A program made the translations under genes and the position numbers. From positions 88,123,836-88,187,835 of the forward strand of contig NC_088295.1 of NCBI RefSeq assembly GCF_032854445.1: a stretch of DNA of 64,000 nucleotides, read 5' to 3'. A model generated the notes under the pieces. The model saw only the letters and a program-made list of their open reading frames with translations, did not search any database and had not been told where the DNA came from. Shown in pieces: positions 1 to 11,700 of this stretch. Source of the stretch: Liolophura sinensis. Its lineage: Eukaryota; Mollusca; Polyplacophora; Chitonida; Chitonidae. Positions within the stretch are counted from its first letter, which is position 1, and the number at the start of each line of letters is the position of its first letter.

Positions 1-3000
1 ATAATTTGCCGTGCAACATAATCTTAATTGCCACATTCAGGTAGGGACGTCATTATGATACCTGTTGTACAACATACTTTGGTTTATTCTTTCGTCACCC
101 AAAATTTCTCGTGCTAAAAGTACATGTGTAGGCATAAGGACTGATATGACACCGAACAAGTATTGTGCAGTAGCTCTACTGCTGACATGGCTTCATCAGC
201 AAATGACTAGGAGAGCTACAGAACTGTTTCTTGGCATTGAATTGTCTGGTAATATTTGTCCTGATTAAGTGGCGACAAAATCGATGCTGATTGGCTCACA
301 GTAAAGACAGGATTTAAACCATGCAACTTTGGTCACGCCTAAATAACTGTGCCATATCTAAAATTAAGCTTAAGGAGGTATAGCCTATACTTGTCTGTCT
401 CTCATATTTAAGAATCAGCCCAAAGGACTTTCACGCCACATTATTTTAGAATTACAATACTCCATCATATCAGTACCCGAAACATTATTATCTGATAAAC
501 ATTAAATATGCAATATAAACAACTGCATCCGTAAAAAATAAAAAACACATCAATTGAACAATTGAACAACAGAACTGGGTACTGTGTAAGCATTCACTGG
601 CTAATTTATCGAAATGAAACTAAACAAAGCACTAGGGATATAAATAATATTACAAGTTAATATTCGGAGATGAATTGCTGACAGGCCACTTTCCTATATT
701 CCTATCCCCTGACCAGTATTTTGTGCACTGCATTACCATTTCCGACAATACACTGGAACAGGTTTCCACAAACATAGCTCTACTTTAGGTCAAAGTAATG
801 GGAAAACATACCTCACTTTCTCTTAAACACATAACAAATGAACACAATGACTGGCGGCATGTCTTTTGTGATACTGAGGCCATGTAACAGATGACACCTG
901 TTCATATTAAATTTGAACAAATGTTATGTGGCCTTCTTACATATACCAAAAATTCATAATAAATGCTACATCTGTCTGTAGTTAAAAATGTCCCCACGTG
1001 GAAATAACTGGCTGATCTTGTCTTTTGTTAACTGTCAAGTTTGAAAACAAGGCCACAGCGAAATCAAAGGCTGTCCCGTCTGCAGACATAACTTTTCCTT
1101 AGTAATACATAGGCTTACATATTCGAAGCACAGGCGTGTTCTGTTTGTTCACAAATATACTTTGTAAGGAACCAGTTTAGATACATGTACATGTAGATTT
1201 ACACTTTGTGAGCATGCCAATAACCATTTTAAGTGGAACAATAAATAAATCAATAATAAGTTGAAATCCAAGAAAATACCATAAAAAAATAAACAAAAAA
1301 ACACAACCATTATTAGATACCGATGCATTTTTTTATACTAATGTACATATTTCCCTGATGTGTTGCTGAGCACACAAATAATTTAAAGTAAGCCAATATA
1401 CAAATGGGTCATGATATTATGCAATAGAGCTGTGCTAAATTTCCTCCTCAAATATGTTAAAATGCTTACCAGTATAAACTATGGGTGTGTGACTAAATAC
1501 AAGAATACTGTTCTCCATCACAGGGAGAAGAGAGGAAATCTAAGTATACCATGGATCACAATACCATAAACTTCACAATTATGACACTCATATAACAGCT
1601 CCAAAAGAACATTCCGAAAATATATACATGTACATTAAATTTTGAGAGAATCACATCATAAAGACTTATTATTTATAAATGTGAGTGTTATGTTTTTCAA
1701 ATGGATGGTCAATACATCTGGATATTTCATCTACCTATACACTATTTCTACACTGATTGTTTTCATACCTTAGGATACCTGCATGGTTCATTCTGGCCAA
1801 AGCTCCCTGATTGGCAACATCACCATGTAAGCCTAAGCAGTATACAGATAGATAGAAATAAAAGTAACACAACATGTGGCGTCACACATTTATAGACAAA
1901 CCTATACAACAATCCATGACGCCACCAGGAACTTTCTACAGAGGGTCCTAGACAATCCTAGATCACCAGGCCAAGTTTCACAGGAAGGTCACACCTGGTG
2001 ACACTGCACGCACCCCCCACCCCTGCCCCACCTTCACAATGCCCCTGATGGTTTTTGCCTGCATTATTCAGATGCTGCCTAACTGTCATTAACCATCAAT
2101 AAGTTAATGTGGTACAATACTTTTATAACTTTATCACACACCAGAATAAAGGTCAGCAAATCAATCTATCCATTGAATCCAGGTATTTCAAAATCAATTT
2201 TGACAAAATTCTAATTAATTTATAACAAAAATGATTAAATGTACCAGATTTTAAAAAATGTTATGATGACAAACAATTAAGCAAAAAGTTAAGAGGATGG
2301 TAGGATTATGGAACAAATGTCACTGATTTCAAATTAATGAGGCAACCTGACAATGGTACAAAAAACATGATTCCAAGCATGCATCATAAATCAGTTTTAA
2401 GCATTTGGCAAAAACTGATGTTGGAAAAATGATTGCTTTTGTTCATATACTTCATTACTACCCTGAACCGTAGGTTTCTCATGTAGAGTAAAAGGGCAAC
2501 AGGCATTCTCTGTGAGTTTGTCATTTTGCATATTTCATTGTTTTATGTCAAGAGTGTACATGTAGGTTCACATTCTGGCCTAATGTATTAAAGATGGCTT
2601 CACTCACAATTTACAACGAGCTTAATTTTTCACGAGTATGTGGTTTAAAATAAACATGGAAATATTAATTGGACCTTGAAGAACTACCTATTGTTGTACT
2701 TTGATATTAATCCAGTTTCAAAACAGTTACAAACCAGGAATGAGATGAAGTGAGTTATAGCCAGTCAGTAAACGTAAAATTACCTTTTGAGTGTTATTGG
2801 ACATTTAGAACAGAGTATATTCAAATACATTAATAATGTGTTTGTTTATTTGATGGATGTGCTGTAGGGTGGCGGTTTACTGGAGTCACTAGTTTCTCCT
2901 GGAATGATGTGGTGTCTTATGTTTTTAATATTCACTTACATACGCTATATAATGGTGGTTACATTTATAGATGGAGAACAAGGTCGTTCAGCTGTATATG

Positions 3001-4240
3001 ACAGAATTCAATGTTAAATTCTCTTGTTGACACAAAATGAAGTTGCCACGGTTTTTTTTTTTTGCTACAGTACTAACTAAACTTAGAATCTGACACCAAA
3101 AGCAACCAAAGAACTGGCCTGTTGGAACATATGAATGCAGAACTTCAGCAAATCACTGATCATCCCTTGTAAGTGTGTATTTTCTTGATTCTCAACAAAT
3201 TCATGTATTTTCAGGTCCGATTTATTCCTTGACACAACATCATACAAACTACTTTTATTGAAACAGTCAGTAGAAAGTCACTGTGCTATCACACAATACC
3301 TGTGACAGCCAAAGAGGCCAAACAGCCAATCGATGTAGCCTATGTTGTTGTTTTGCAAGTAATTTCTAAAGCCTATCTTGCCTCAAAATGACCATCTTCT
3401 CGATAACCCTTCACATGTCGATGTGCAAGGAGTTACTTTTTTGCACTAGCACTTCTACGTCTAGTAGGAAATACATTTACTCCATACGCGCATTCTTCTC
3501 ACCACAGTCACATCCCATGTAGTTTTGAAATCCTGTTAGTGTCAATAACAAAGGTGAAATCTGATTGGACCATGAATTAGGCATATTTATGAATAAAACA
3601 TTCAGGGCTTTGAAGAGTTAATATTGCTCAGTAAATCAAGGTAGATGACCTTGGACATCGCTAGCTTGATTAAATAAAGATGGGATGAAATGTAACTTGT
3701 CTGCTTATGTAACATTTATGCAGAATCTGGGCTCAATACAAGTACATTTTGAAATACCATCCTTAACATCAATTCTAATACACAAAAGACCAAGTAATGA
3801 ATTTCATTATTCATGTTAATCAATATCTCGAGCATCAGTGATGGAATATCCCCATTGCGTTATTGTGCTTTGCATGTAGTGCTTTCAGAGATACCACCCT
3901 GAACAGTCCCTTAACACTACTTTAGCTGTTATTAGACGCCGATGCCGACACTCACCGTAATGCACAAGCTATGCCTGTACTTTATACAGGTGAACTAAAA
4001 AGCTCCAAAGATTACTAAAACATTCTAAATGGATAAAATGATATTGTCCCATGTAAACCACAATCTCTGTACAAAATGACTTAAAAAGTAAAGAACTTCA
4101 AAATCCTTGATCTGCATTTTCTCCATATAAAACTGTACCTATGCGTTGTAATTATGTACATCCTAATCAGAAGCTAAACCACGATCTACCAGTGGAAAAA
4201 TCTCTAATCAAATGGCATAGCTGACTTCTCTGTGACACCA
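1..4240. other. Intergenic or 3' UTR region, no gene recognised
   Basis: AT-rich sequence downstream of the TLCD5 stop codon. The open frames here are short and none resembles a known protein. Part of it may be TLCD5 3' UTR, because sense-strand AATAAA hexamers (TTTATT on the plus strand) occur near 3219 and 2843, but the true transcript end cannot be told from sequence alone. No SINE or tandem array stands out. Confidence 0.5.
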
Positions 4241-4833
4241 CTATGTGTTCACGGACCTCTTTATGCTGTCTTGGTTGGCGCTGGACAGACTCTTGATAGC
4301 TTCCACTGTGTCGCTGTCTACAGTACTTTTGGTGATATCCTGAATGACTTTGTTTACCCGCTGCACGCAGGCTGCACTGGCAGAGTCCCTGCAGCCATCA
4401 CATGACGGGTCGGTTAAGTCCTTCTGACTGGAAGCTGTTTTTCTAGTTTTCAATTCCTGCCATTTCTTGCTGTACTTCTTGATGGCAAACTGAACGATGC
4501 TGACCCAGAAAATCCAGCCAACAGAGTATATGAGCCAGCCACCTGTCCTTCCGATATAGTCTGTCCGTGGATTCGTCATGTAGGTGTACAACAGGTAAGA
4601 GCCAATACCTAGCCGCATGGTACCAAACAGTGTCATGAAGAAGATGTCTACCAGCTCCCCTAACCTGGTGTTGTACCTGCCTGAATCCTTGAGAAACCAG
4701 CGTAGCTGCAGCAGTGGGTTGGTAATCTCTGTGCCAAATATGACAGCAACAATCTCACAGCCGTACAAGCCTGTGTACAGAGTCACAGACAGTCCTGTCA
4801 CACTTAGCACATGGTGGAACATCATAGCAGGAC
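4241..4833 (-). CDS. TLCD5: TLCD5-like coding exon 3 (terminal)
   Basis: The acceptor TTGTCAG lies at 4834-4835 and the TAG stop at 4241-4243. The exon encodes the HH motif, EITNPLLQLRWFL, the last membrane segments and a polar tail. Confidence 0.92.
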
Positions 4834-6209
4834 CTGACAATAAATAACACCGTGTCAAAATGTACACAGTGCTCATAAAAAGCAAGATATATTTTGAAAA
4901 ATGATTTTTACCTTTATGCTAGTCAGTACACTGTACCTCAATAGAAATGCCTAAACAGTTTTATAACACATTTACAATTAAACTTTCTGACTTAATGTAA
5001 ACTATTAGTTTTGCCTCTGTGTTAGATATCATAGGATGTGTCATTGTAGCATGTAGCAGAACAAATACAAGCAACTGTTTACCTTCTGTCTTAAAATAGA
5101 GACACCACGAGAGATCAAAGAGGAAGTATCCCAATGAGATTGTAACAATGGTTTCCTGGAAAGCAGTATTCACTCCTCCTGAAAAACATTTTTAAACGGA
5201 AGAGTGAATATATATAATACTGTATCTGAATTAATAGAGTTCATGATCACTTCACAAAGTTAGAAGGGATGTATTTCATCAAATGTGGGTGCCCACTTGA
5301 TATCTTACACAGTGATTCTATAATTGTAGCTTGGAAGTTACATCAAAATATTCATAATCCCAGCTTCGAACAGAGAATTTATCCTAAATCCACTGTTCTC
5401 ACTATTCATTGGTGATTACAAGTGGTCACCGATGCCCATATGATCACTTACACAGTGAAACACTGTGGAAGACCAGACCTATTCCACCAATAAAATGCAC
5501 ATATATGTATGTTACACAGTGGGGGAGTTTGTCAGCAATTTGCCAAATGTCGGCTGTGTGATCATAAAACTCACTGACATCGTACAAGTGAAAAATTCTC
5601 TAGTGTAGCATTAAAAACTATCAATTAAATAAATAAATAAATAAAAGTGAGTCAAAAGATTCATGCAATATGACGCATGAAGTAAAGCCTACAAACAATT
5701 TTTACATCACACTGATCAAATGTAAAAACTGAAATAACATACCTAACTCATAAAAATGTCCATTATTTGGGTATGATGAAATTGGGGCAAAAATCTCCAT
5801 CCAAAAGCATTACAAATCACATGGCCTTAGGAATCATTCTCAGAGTTTTACATCACAATAGCTCAAATCCTCAACTCCCCGTTTCCCCTTCTACTTTCTT
5901 CTGTAAACTTTCATCAACAACCACCACCCTGAAAGCAAATACCACCAGCCTCTCACCTTAATTCAAAGTCATATACAAAGTTTGCCTGTCACCACACCAA
6001 TACCCGTACTCACCAGCATCAGTGAAAGGCCATGGGCCATAATTATAAGAACAGATCCAGCTGAGACCAGTGACCAGGGTGGCATGGACCATGGTGACCA
6101 GACGGACATGCCACTCATAGCTTCGAGTTGAGTAGATGACACACAGGAGAATGTACATGGTGGCCCATGTCAGCATTGCTGCCAAAACAGATGGTACAGT
6201 ATTGTCCAT
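4241..6209 (-). CDS. TLCD5: TLC domain-containing protein 5-like (TMEM136 family) membrane protein
   Basis: Three coding exons join in frame: 6209-6014, 5178-5083 and 4833-4241, giving 885 nt, 294 residues plus stop. All borders are GT-AG and every coding junction is phase 1. The start ATG at 6209-6207 sits in a strong Kozak context (CCACCATGG) just inside an exon whose acceptor is at 6221-6222. The protein is strongly hydrophobic with about six membrane segments and carries TLC-family marks: YNYGPWPFTD, GYFLFDLSWCLYF, FHHVLSVTGLS with the paired histidines, and FGTEITNPLLQLRWFL, which closely matches vertebrate TMEM136/TLCD5. Known of the family: polytopic membrane proteins related to TRAM, LAG1 and CLN8, with lipid-related roles; the exact activity of TLCD5 is not settled. 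The C-terminal tail (about 70 residues, polar, cysteine-containing) is lineage-specific. TLCD1-4 are less likely because of the NPLLQLRWFL block. Confidence 0.9.
5083..5178 (-). CDS. TLCD5: TLCD5-like coding exon 2
   Basis: A 96-nt exon bounded by TTTTTCAG and GAAG|GTAAAC, phase 1 at both ends. It encodes GYFLFDLSWCLYFKTEG, the conserved segment before the His-His motif. Confidence 0.9.
6014..6209 (-). CDS. TLCD5: TLCD5-like coding exon 1
   Basis: This exon encodes the start MDNTVPSVLAAM, the first membrane segments and YNYGPWPFTDA. The donor is CTG|GTGAGT at 6013, phase 1. The exon itself begins at 6220 with 11 nt of 5' UTR. Confidence 0.88.
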
Positions 6210-6220
6210 GGTGGATAGAA

Positions 6221-7194
6221 CTGTCAAAATGAAGAACAAATAGATTATAAGTTTAATGCCTCGCCATTTAATTGTCTCTACTTAAATAAATTCTTTTCTT
6301 GTTCTCATTCACATTCTAAATTTAAAGTATGTCGTTTTCCTTGTTCAGGTGATTTTTTTTACAATTCAAATTTCTCACCTTAGTTTGCACCATACATATA
6401 CTGGTAACACAAAAACTAAACATAAGGAAACCTAAAATAGAGTGTATTGGGTCCAGAATAAGTCAGACTATTTCACTGCACTAATATCACTGTATGACCT
6501 GCGCATATCGTGAAATGTCACAATATTACATCTCAATCTTGGCTAAGGCATATTCTGTTCAGCATTAGCATTATTACCAGGTCCTGCTTTACTTAAGTTA
6601 GTATGTATCCTGTTCAATACCTTCTATTGAGGACATGTTGAGCTTTTGACATTTGAAATGCATCATGATTAGATCCATGTCAATCATAAGTATTTAACAC
6701 CGAAGTAAAGGAGATACCTGCATTTCCAAGCTAGACTGAGTTAGTATGTATATGCAGGTTAACCAACTTCACTAACAGTTGCGCAATTTTTTTGTATTTT
6801 GCGCACACGAGAATAACCAGAACACAGGGATTTACTTTGGACAGGAATCTCAAAATCCAATTTTCGTTATGTGATGACTCTCAAACAAAAACTACAGGAA
6901 TCTGCTTATATTCACTTTAAAACGTCACACTCAAAGTCCTATTTCCATATAATTATGGTTTCACATTGTTAAATTATGAATACGTTCACTTCCATGTGTA
7001 TCTTAGCCTTCAACTTGAGCAACATACTGCTTTGTAGTATAATATATGAATTGGATTCTGGTGGACTGTCGTAAAGTGAATCCACAGGAATCTGTAAAAA
7101 TGACAAGAATAGAGGTTTGTTATTTATATGTTTTTCTGATTACTGCTTAATGCCATTCTTACAAATTTTTCACAATTACCATTGCAGTCAGTTA
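6221..7194. other. Probable TLCD5 5' UTR intron
   Basis: AT-rich sequence upstream of the acceptor at 6221-6222. No coding exon, repeat array or RNA gene was recognised. Confidence 0.4.
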
Positions 7195-7420
7195 TACTGG
7201 TTGAGCAAACTGGAGTGCCTGATGTAAACCAGTGACCTATGGCAAGTTTCTGTGATCTACAAAAATGGACACAATACTGGTGGAAGACAAGTGATCTTCA
7301 GCAAATGTAAGACTCTGCACACAGCCAAAAGATCATCACTGAACACTTATTTTGACCAAGGCACCACAAACAATGAAAATGGGAGAATCTACCAATTTAT
7401 GCTGGGGGTGTGTTGCCTCT
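7195..7420 (-). repeat. Degenerate SINE-like copy, family B
   Basis: On the minus strand this stretch shares blocks with the copy at 17300-17581: GAAGATCACTTGTCTTCCACC against GAAGACCACTTGCCTTCCCCC, then a TTGCCATAGGTC/TAGCCAAAGGTC block and a GTTTACATCAGGCACTC/GTTTACCACGGGCAATC block in the same order. Borders are uncertain and the tRNA-like head is not clear in this copy. Confidence 0.45.
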
Positions 7421-7469
7421 CAGCCAGAGAGAGTCGTTGAAACTGCCGTCTTGTAAACTCGGAACTTAC

Positions 7470-7600
7470 GTCCAACATTCCGGCTTCCTGCTCGTCAAGC
7501 AGAAAACAAACTGCACTTCGTCAGTTTCCGACGGCAATTCTCCTCTTAACAGAGAAGACTTCAGGACTAGTTCTAAGGCAAAATGGAGTCAGACAGCAAT
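7470..7600 (-). promoter_or_regulatory. Candidate untranslated first exon and promoter of the TLCD5-like gene
   Basis: On the minus strand a strong donor GGAC|GTAAGT ends at 7469-7464. The sequence just upstream of it is CpG-richer than its surroundings and holds ETS-type GGAA motifs (CCGGAA, CAGGAAG). A 5' UTR exon is required because the start-codon exon begins at an acceptor. No transcript evidence; the 5' limit is arbitrary. Confidence 0.3.
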
Positions 7601-7619
7601 TTTTGGTGCTGACTTTATT

Positions 7620-8640
7620 TATAATTTATCAACTTCAGGTACATATTAAAATTTTTTACGGCATGCACCTGCGAGGAAATGCATACTCTTTTCAATGGTA
7701 TTTGTTTGATATTTAAATTTTCTTCTCCTTTAACCCCAAGACAATGAGCTTCTCCCTCACAGCCAAATGAGCAATGCAAGGCTAACGTTACGTGAGTTGT
7801 CATTATTTAAATGAGGTGATTTTGACATATTTTTTCACTCACAGCAATTACTGTGCATCTATCATGACTGGCTATACCGAACTGAGGCCATTACAGATGC
7901 TGGCTCTTCCCCTGCAAATCAGTGTGAGCCCAATGGCTGCTTCCTCCCTGGACATTTTTAAGTCTCTGTTATTGGCGCTTTGAGCAACTATGCCGTAATT
8001 TTGCAAAAATGTTGTCTGAATGATGCATTTTGAGTGGACCTACTAGTTCATAACATTAATAACACACACAAAAAAACAAAAAACACATTTTAACTGCCAT
8101 GGTCTTTTTCATCTGAATAACGCATCAATTAAAAATTAAACATGCAGCGAAAGGCAAAAGACCCATAGAGCGACGCTATCAGACAAAACGTAAACGAAAT
8201 GACTTCGTCTGTAAGGCTCTATGAAAGAAATCATTATGTGAGGTCCAGTTTTCGCCACACTGCATCAACTATGGATCTGATAAAATAACAATCTAAGTTG
8301 AAACACTGCAGACGTCTAAATTTTCAATGACTTAAAAATAAACAACAAAAAGGAGAAGAACAATGGGGGGGGGGGGGGGTCAAAGGACTACCTGAGATAA
8401 ATCTTTCAAGATGTATCATGAATTATTTCGGTCTTTCACCCTCCATTAAAATATTACCCAGTCGCCATCTTGATTAAGGGTTTGTGATGTTTGAGGCAAC
8501 TGCGCTTAATTGGCTATAAAAGTGTTTCATTTCCTCCTTTATTATGACTTTAACAAACACAAAAATTTAAGAGAAAAGCAAAGAAGTCAAGTACACTACT
8601 TATTTCTTGAAAACAAAAATTGCCGAATCATACACCAGCC
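7620..8640. other. Intergenic spacer between divergent genes
   Basis: No gene recognised. It contains a run of about 15 G at 8365-8379. A forkhead-like AACAAACAC lies near 8552, which could serve the downstream RIIa gene, but a motif this short is weak evidence. Confidence 0.4.
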
Positions 8641-8681
8641 CGACAGTTTGCCCTGACTGTCAGGTCGTTTGAACGCTCGGC

Positions 8682-8695
8682 GTTCTCCTGGTAAC
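8682..8695 (+). promoter_or_regulatory. RFX X-box-like site
   Basis: GTTCTCCTGGTAAC fits the X-box pattern GTHNYY-NN-RRNAAC at every constrained position; only the central AT, often variable, is CT here. It lies 14 bp upstream of the ATG at 8710. RFX factors drive ciliary genes through X-boxes close to the start, which agrees with the RIIa domain of the encoded protein. Binding is inferred. Confidence 0.55.
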
Positions 8696-8709
8696 GCAAA
8701 CCAAACATC

Positions 8710-8727
8710 ATGGAGCGCCCGGAAAAG
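8710..8727 (+). CDS. RIIa-protein exon 1 (coding part)
   Basis: ATG in the context CATCATGG, six codons (MERPEK), then donor AAG|GTTAGT, phase 0. The X-box-like site just upstream supports a promoter here. The exon is too short for certainty. Confidence 0.45.
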
Positions 8728-11700
8728 GTTAGTTGTGGAGCGTGTAATAAATATTCATGTATGATTTGCATGTCAAAGACATGGGAAAATAAGTGCATCT
8801 GTCTGACCTAAAACAGTCGGTTTCCTGGACACCAAGTGTCGGTAAATATTTTATTTATTTATTTATTTATTTGATTGGTGTTTTACGCCGCACTGAAGAA
8901 TATTTAACTTATGCGTCGGCGGCCAGCATTATGGTGGGTGGAAACTGGGCAGAGCCCGGGGGGAAACTCACGACCATCTGCTGGTTGCTGGAAGACCTGT
9001 CGGTAAATAAATAAAGCTACTTGGGGCACTACTTGGTGACTTTGCCCATTTTTTTTAAATTCAAAGCTCATAACATTCCACCTGTCTAACTCCAAATAAT
9101 CAGTTAATAATCCTAATGGTCAAGTCTACTTTAAGGCCAAATATAACATGTAGTTCATAACCCTTATCTTAGGTTGTTTTTTTTCTTAAATGTTGTGTGG
9201 GCAAAGCCACCCTGTAATGGGGAGATTGTGCCCGTCGTATACTTTTATTGCTAACTCTGACCACAAGAAGAAACTAGGTTGGCTTTGTCCATTTATTAAC
9301 TTTTTAAAAACGGAGAAATACACAAATGAAAAAATAGTTTTACAATAAACTCTTCAACACAATCTTTTATCGAAATGAGATTATCCACACCTTCTCTTGA
9401 TTTATTTATTTATTTATTTGATTGGTGTTTTACGCCGTACTCAAGAATATTTCACTTATACGACGGCGGTCAGCATTATGGAGGGTGGAAACCGGGCAGA
9501 GCCAGGGGGAAAATCACGACCATCCGCAGGCTGCTGACAGACCTTCCCACGTACACCTTCTCTTGAAGAAATTTGGATAGCTAATGCTGACAACATTTAA
9601 CCTAACTTTGTGGACCATGAAACTATCAGTGGGCTCAGCCTGAGCCCAAAGGCATTCCCCAGTCGGCACGTAGGCCTACTTGTATATGCTTGACAGTGGT
9701 TTCTTCGTCTTCAGCAGAAAGCTTTGTTTGACCTCCAGCAGGTTTGAGATGAACTTTGGTATTTTATTGCTTAGTGTTCTCCTAGGTACAGAATATTTCT
9801 CAGCGGCAGCACGAATCGAAAAACTTCCATGCTCTACCTCAGCAATAGCTCTTGCAAGACACTCGTCTATGTAGCTTCTGCAATGTCTGGAACCAAGCTT
9901 TCTTGTGAACTCGTGCCATTACGAATTTGTAAAGAATTTATATTGAAATGAATTTTTCCTTTGTACCAATTAGGCATGAATCAAACATTCAGTCAAACAC
10001 TCAATCTTAATTAACTTCAATGATCGATGTTATGTAAACATATTATATGTTCAGCACGAATATTTATGTGCAAGTGGGTAAAGTCATCCCAACTCGGTTC
10101 TTGATCCCTGGGCTGACTTTGCCCACCATTAGTTTAAATTTCTCCTCAGGGCTCCTACTAACTACAAACTCGTCTTACTCGTTCTAGAGCTCTTCTGCAA
10201 TGATGCCATGTTCTAAAAACTTCATTCTGCATCTCATCAAATAACAGTAAAGCAGACCCTTGTCTGCCATAAAAGAAAGGTTAACCTCTATGAGGACTCC
10301 AAATAACACAAAATGAAGTAAAAAGCCAAATTTCTTACATGTCTCACTTGACACCAGGGACACATATTTGTAACTTTTTCACAGAAGATTGGCAATGTCA
10401 CCCCAGTGGGCAAAGTCGCCTCAGTCTACGGTACTGTTTTAGAGTGTGAGCTAAGGACCCATTCAGAATGTTTTTCTTATATATTTATATGCCTCTGAGC
10501 ATCTTTACCGCTTCGAAAATAAAAATAAAAAATACACGTAGGCTTACTTTCCTCAACTGGCCTAACATACCTGTAAGTTTGACATTCAACTTTTTTCTCG
10601 GCCTACGTGATTTTAAATTTCTTATTTCAAAAACATTTTGGAAATAAAGTTAGATGTGGCAACAAATGTTACAAATGTTGCGTTCTCTTTCGCAGAGCTG
10701 AAATAAAGTCATGTGAGGGCATTTCTGAGGTGGTCATCTTCACACCATCTAACGATGGCATCACTTAAAAGCTAATGTTTTGCAGCCTAAAACATAGCCG
10801 TATAGACGTTTTAATTGGTGACAGATACGTCAGAAATAATTACACCAATGTGGAGTTTGTAAAACTCCTTTCATATCGGTGTAAGAGTACTTATAAAACA
10901 TGTGAAGTACACAAGCACTGCAACGTATCAGTAGAAAACGATGCGCTCTGCGGTCATTTGACCTTTGTTGCAGATCGTCCTTGTATTTATTTGCTTGGTG
11001 TTTTTCATCGTACTCAAGAATATTTCACTTATACAACGGCCAGCATTATTTATTTATTTACTACTGATGATTACATGCAGAAGGTATATATAGAAGACCA
11101 TGCCAACCCGCGAGATTGCGCCATAGATCTCGTTTTCATTTTTTTCTGTTTAGCAAAAAGAAAAAGTCGCGATTTATCTCGCATCGCGACTTCAAAAGAG
11201 GCAATAGCGTTACAAGTATTCATACCCACCACTAAATATGCTAATGCCACGTAAACGGTCCATTTTCCAAATAAATTATGCTAAACACTCAAAAAAGTCC
11301 CAGAAGTCCGTTTAATCCATTCTCCAAGTGATGACAGGTAGCGAAATGAATCGATTGCTGATTACCGATTCATTCGTTATCAGGAAAAGACTCATTCATT
11401 ATTGGGAGGGGAATAATCCGTTAGACCGACCAAAACGCTACCCGCCATCACTCAGAGAACGAATTTAACGAAATATTTTTTGTGTGTTTGTGTTTGTGTT
11501 CTGTTCATGGCTTTAGTTTACTTTTATAGCACTGCTGTAAATACAAACAGAAATCAAGGGGAGTATAATAGTGGGGATGTTTTTTAACAAAGGACACAGA
11601 ACCTAGTAATATATCGGTAAATAAGTCCGGTATATTATTAGCAAAAGTCTTGGGAAGTAATTGTTTATATTCATGTATAAGGAAAGTGTCTGAGCTCGAT

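Noticed and set aside
8163-8222. Possible hairpin or MITE-like inverted repeat (CATAGAGC ... GCTCTATG)
   Set aside because: Only about eight bases pair well; the rest does not, and no target-site duplication is visible.
10775-11254. 159-codon plus-strand open frame
   Set aside because: It runs through a SINE fragment and has no recognisable domain or splice support.
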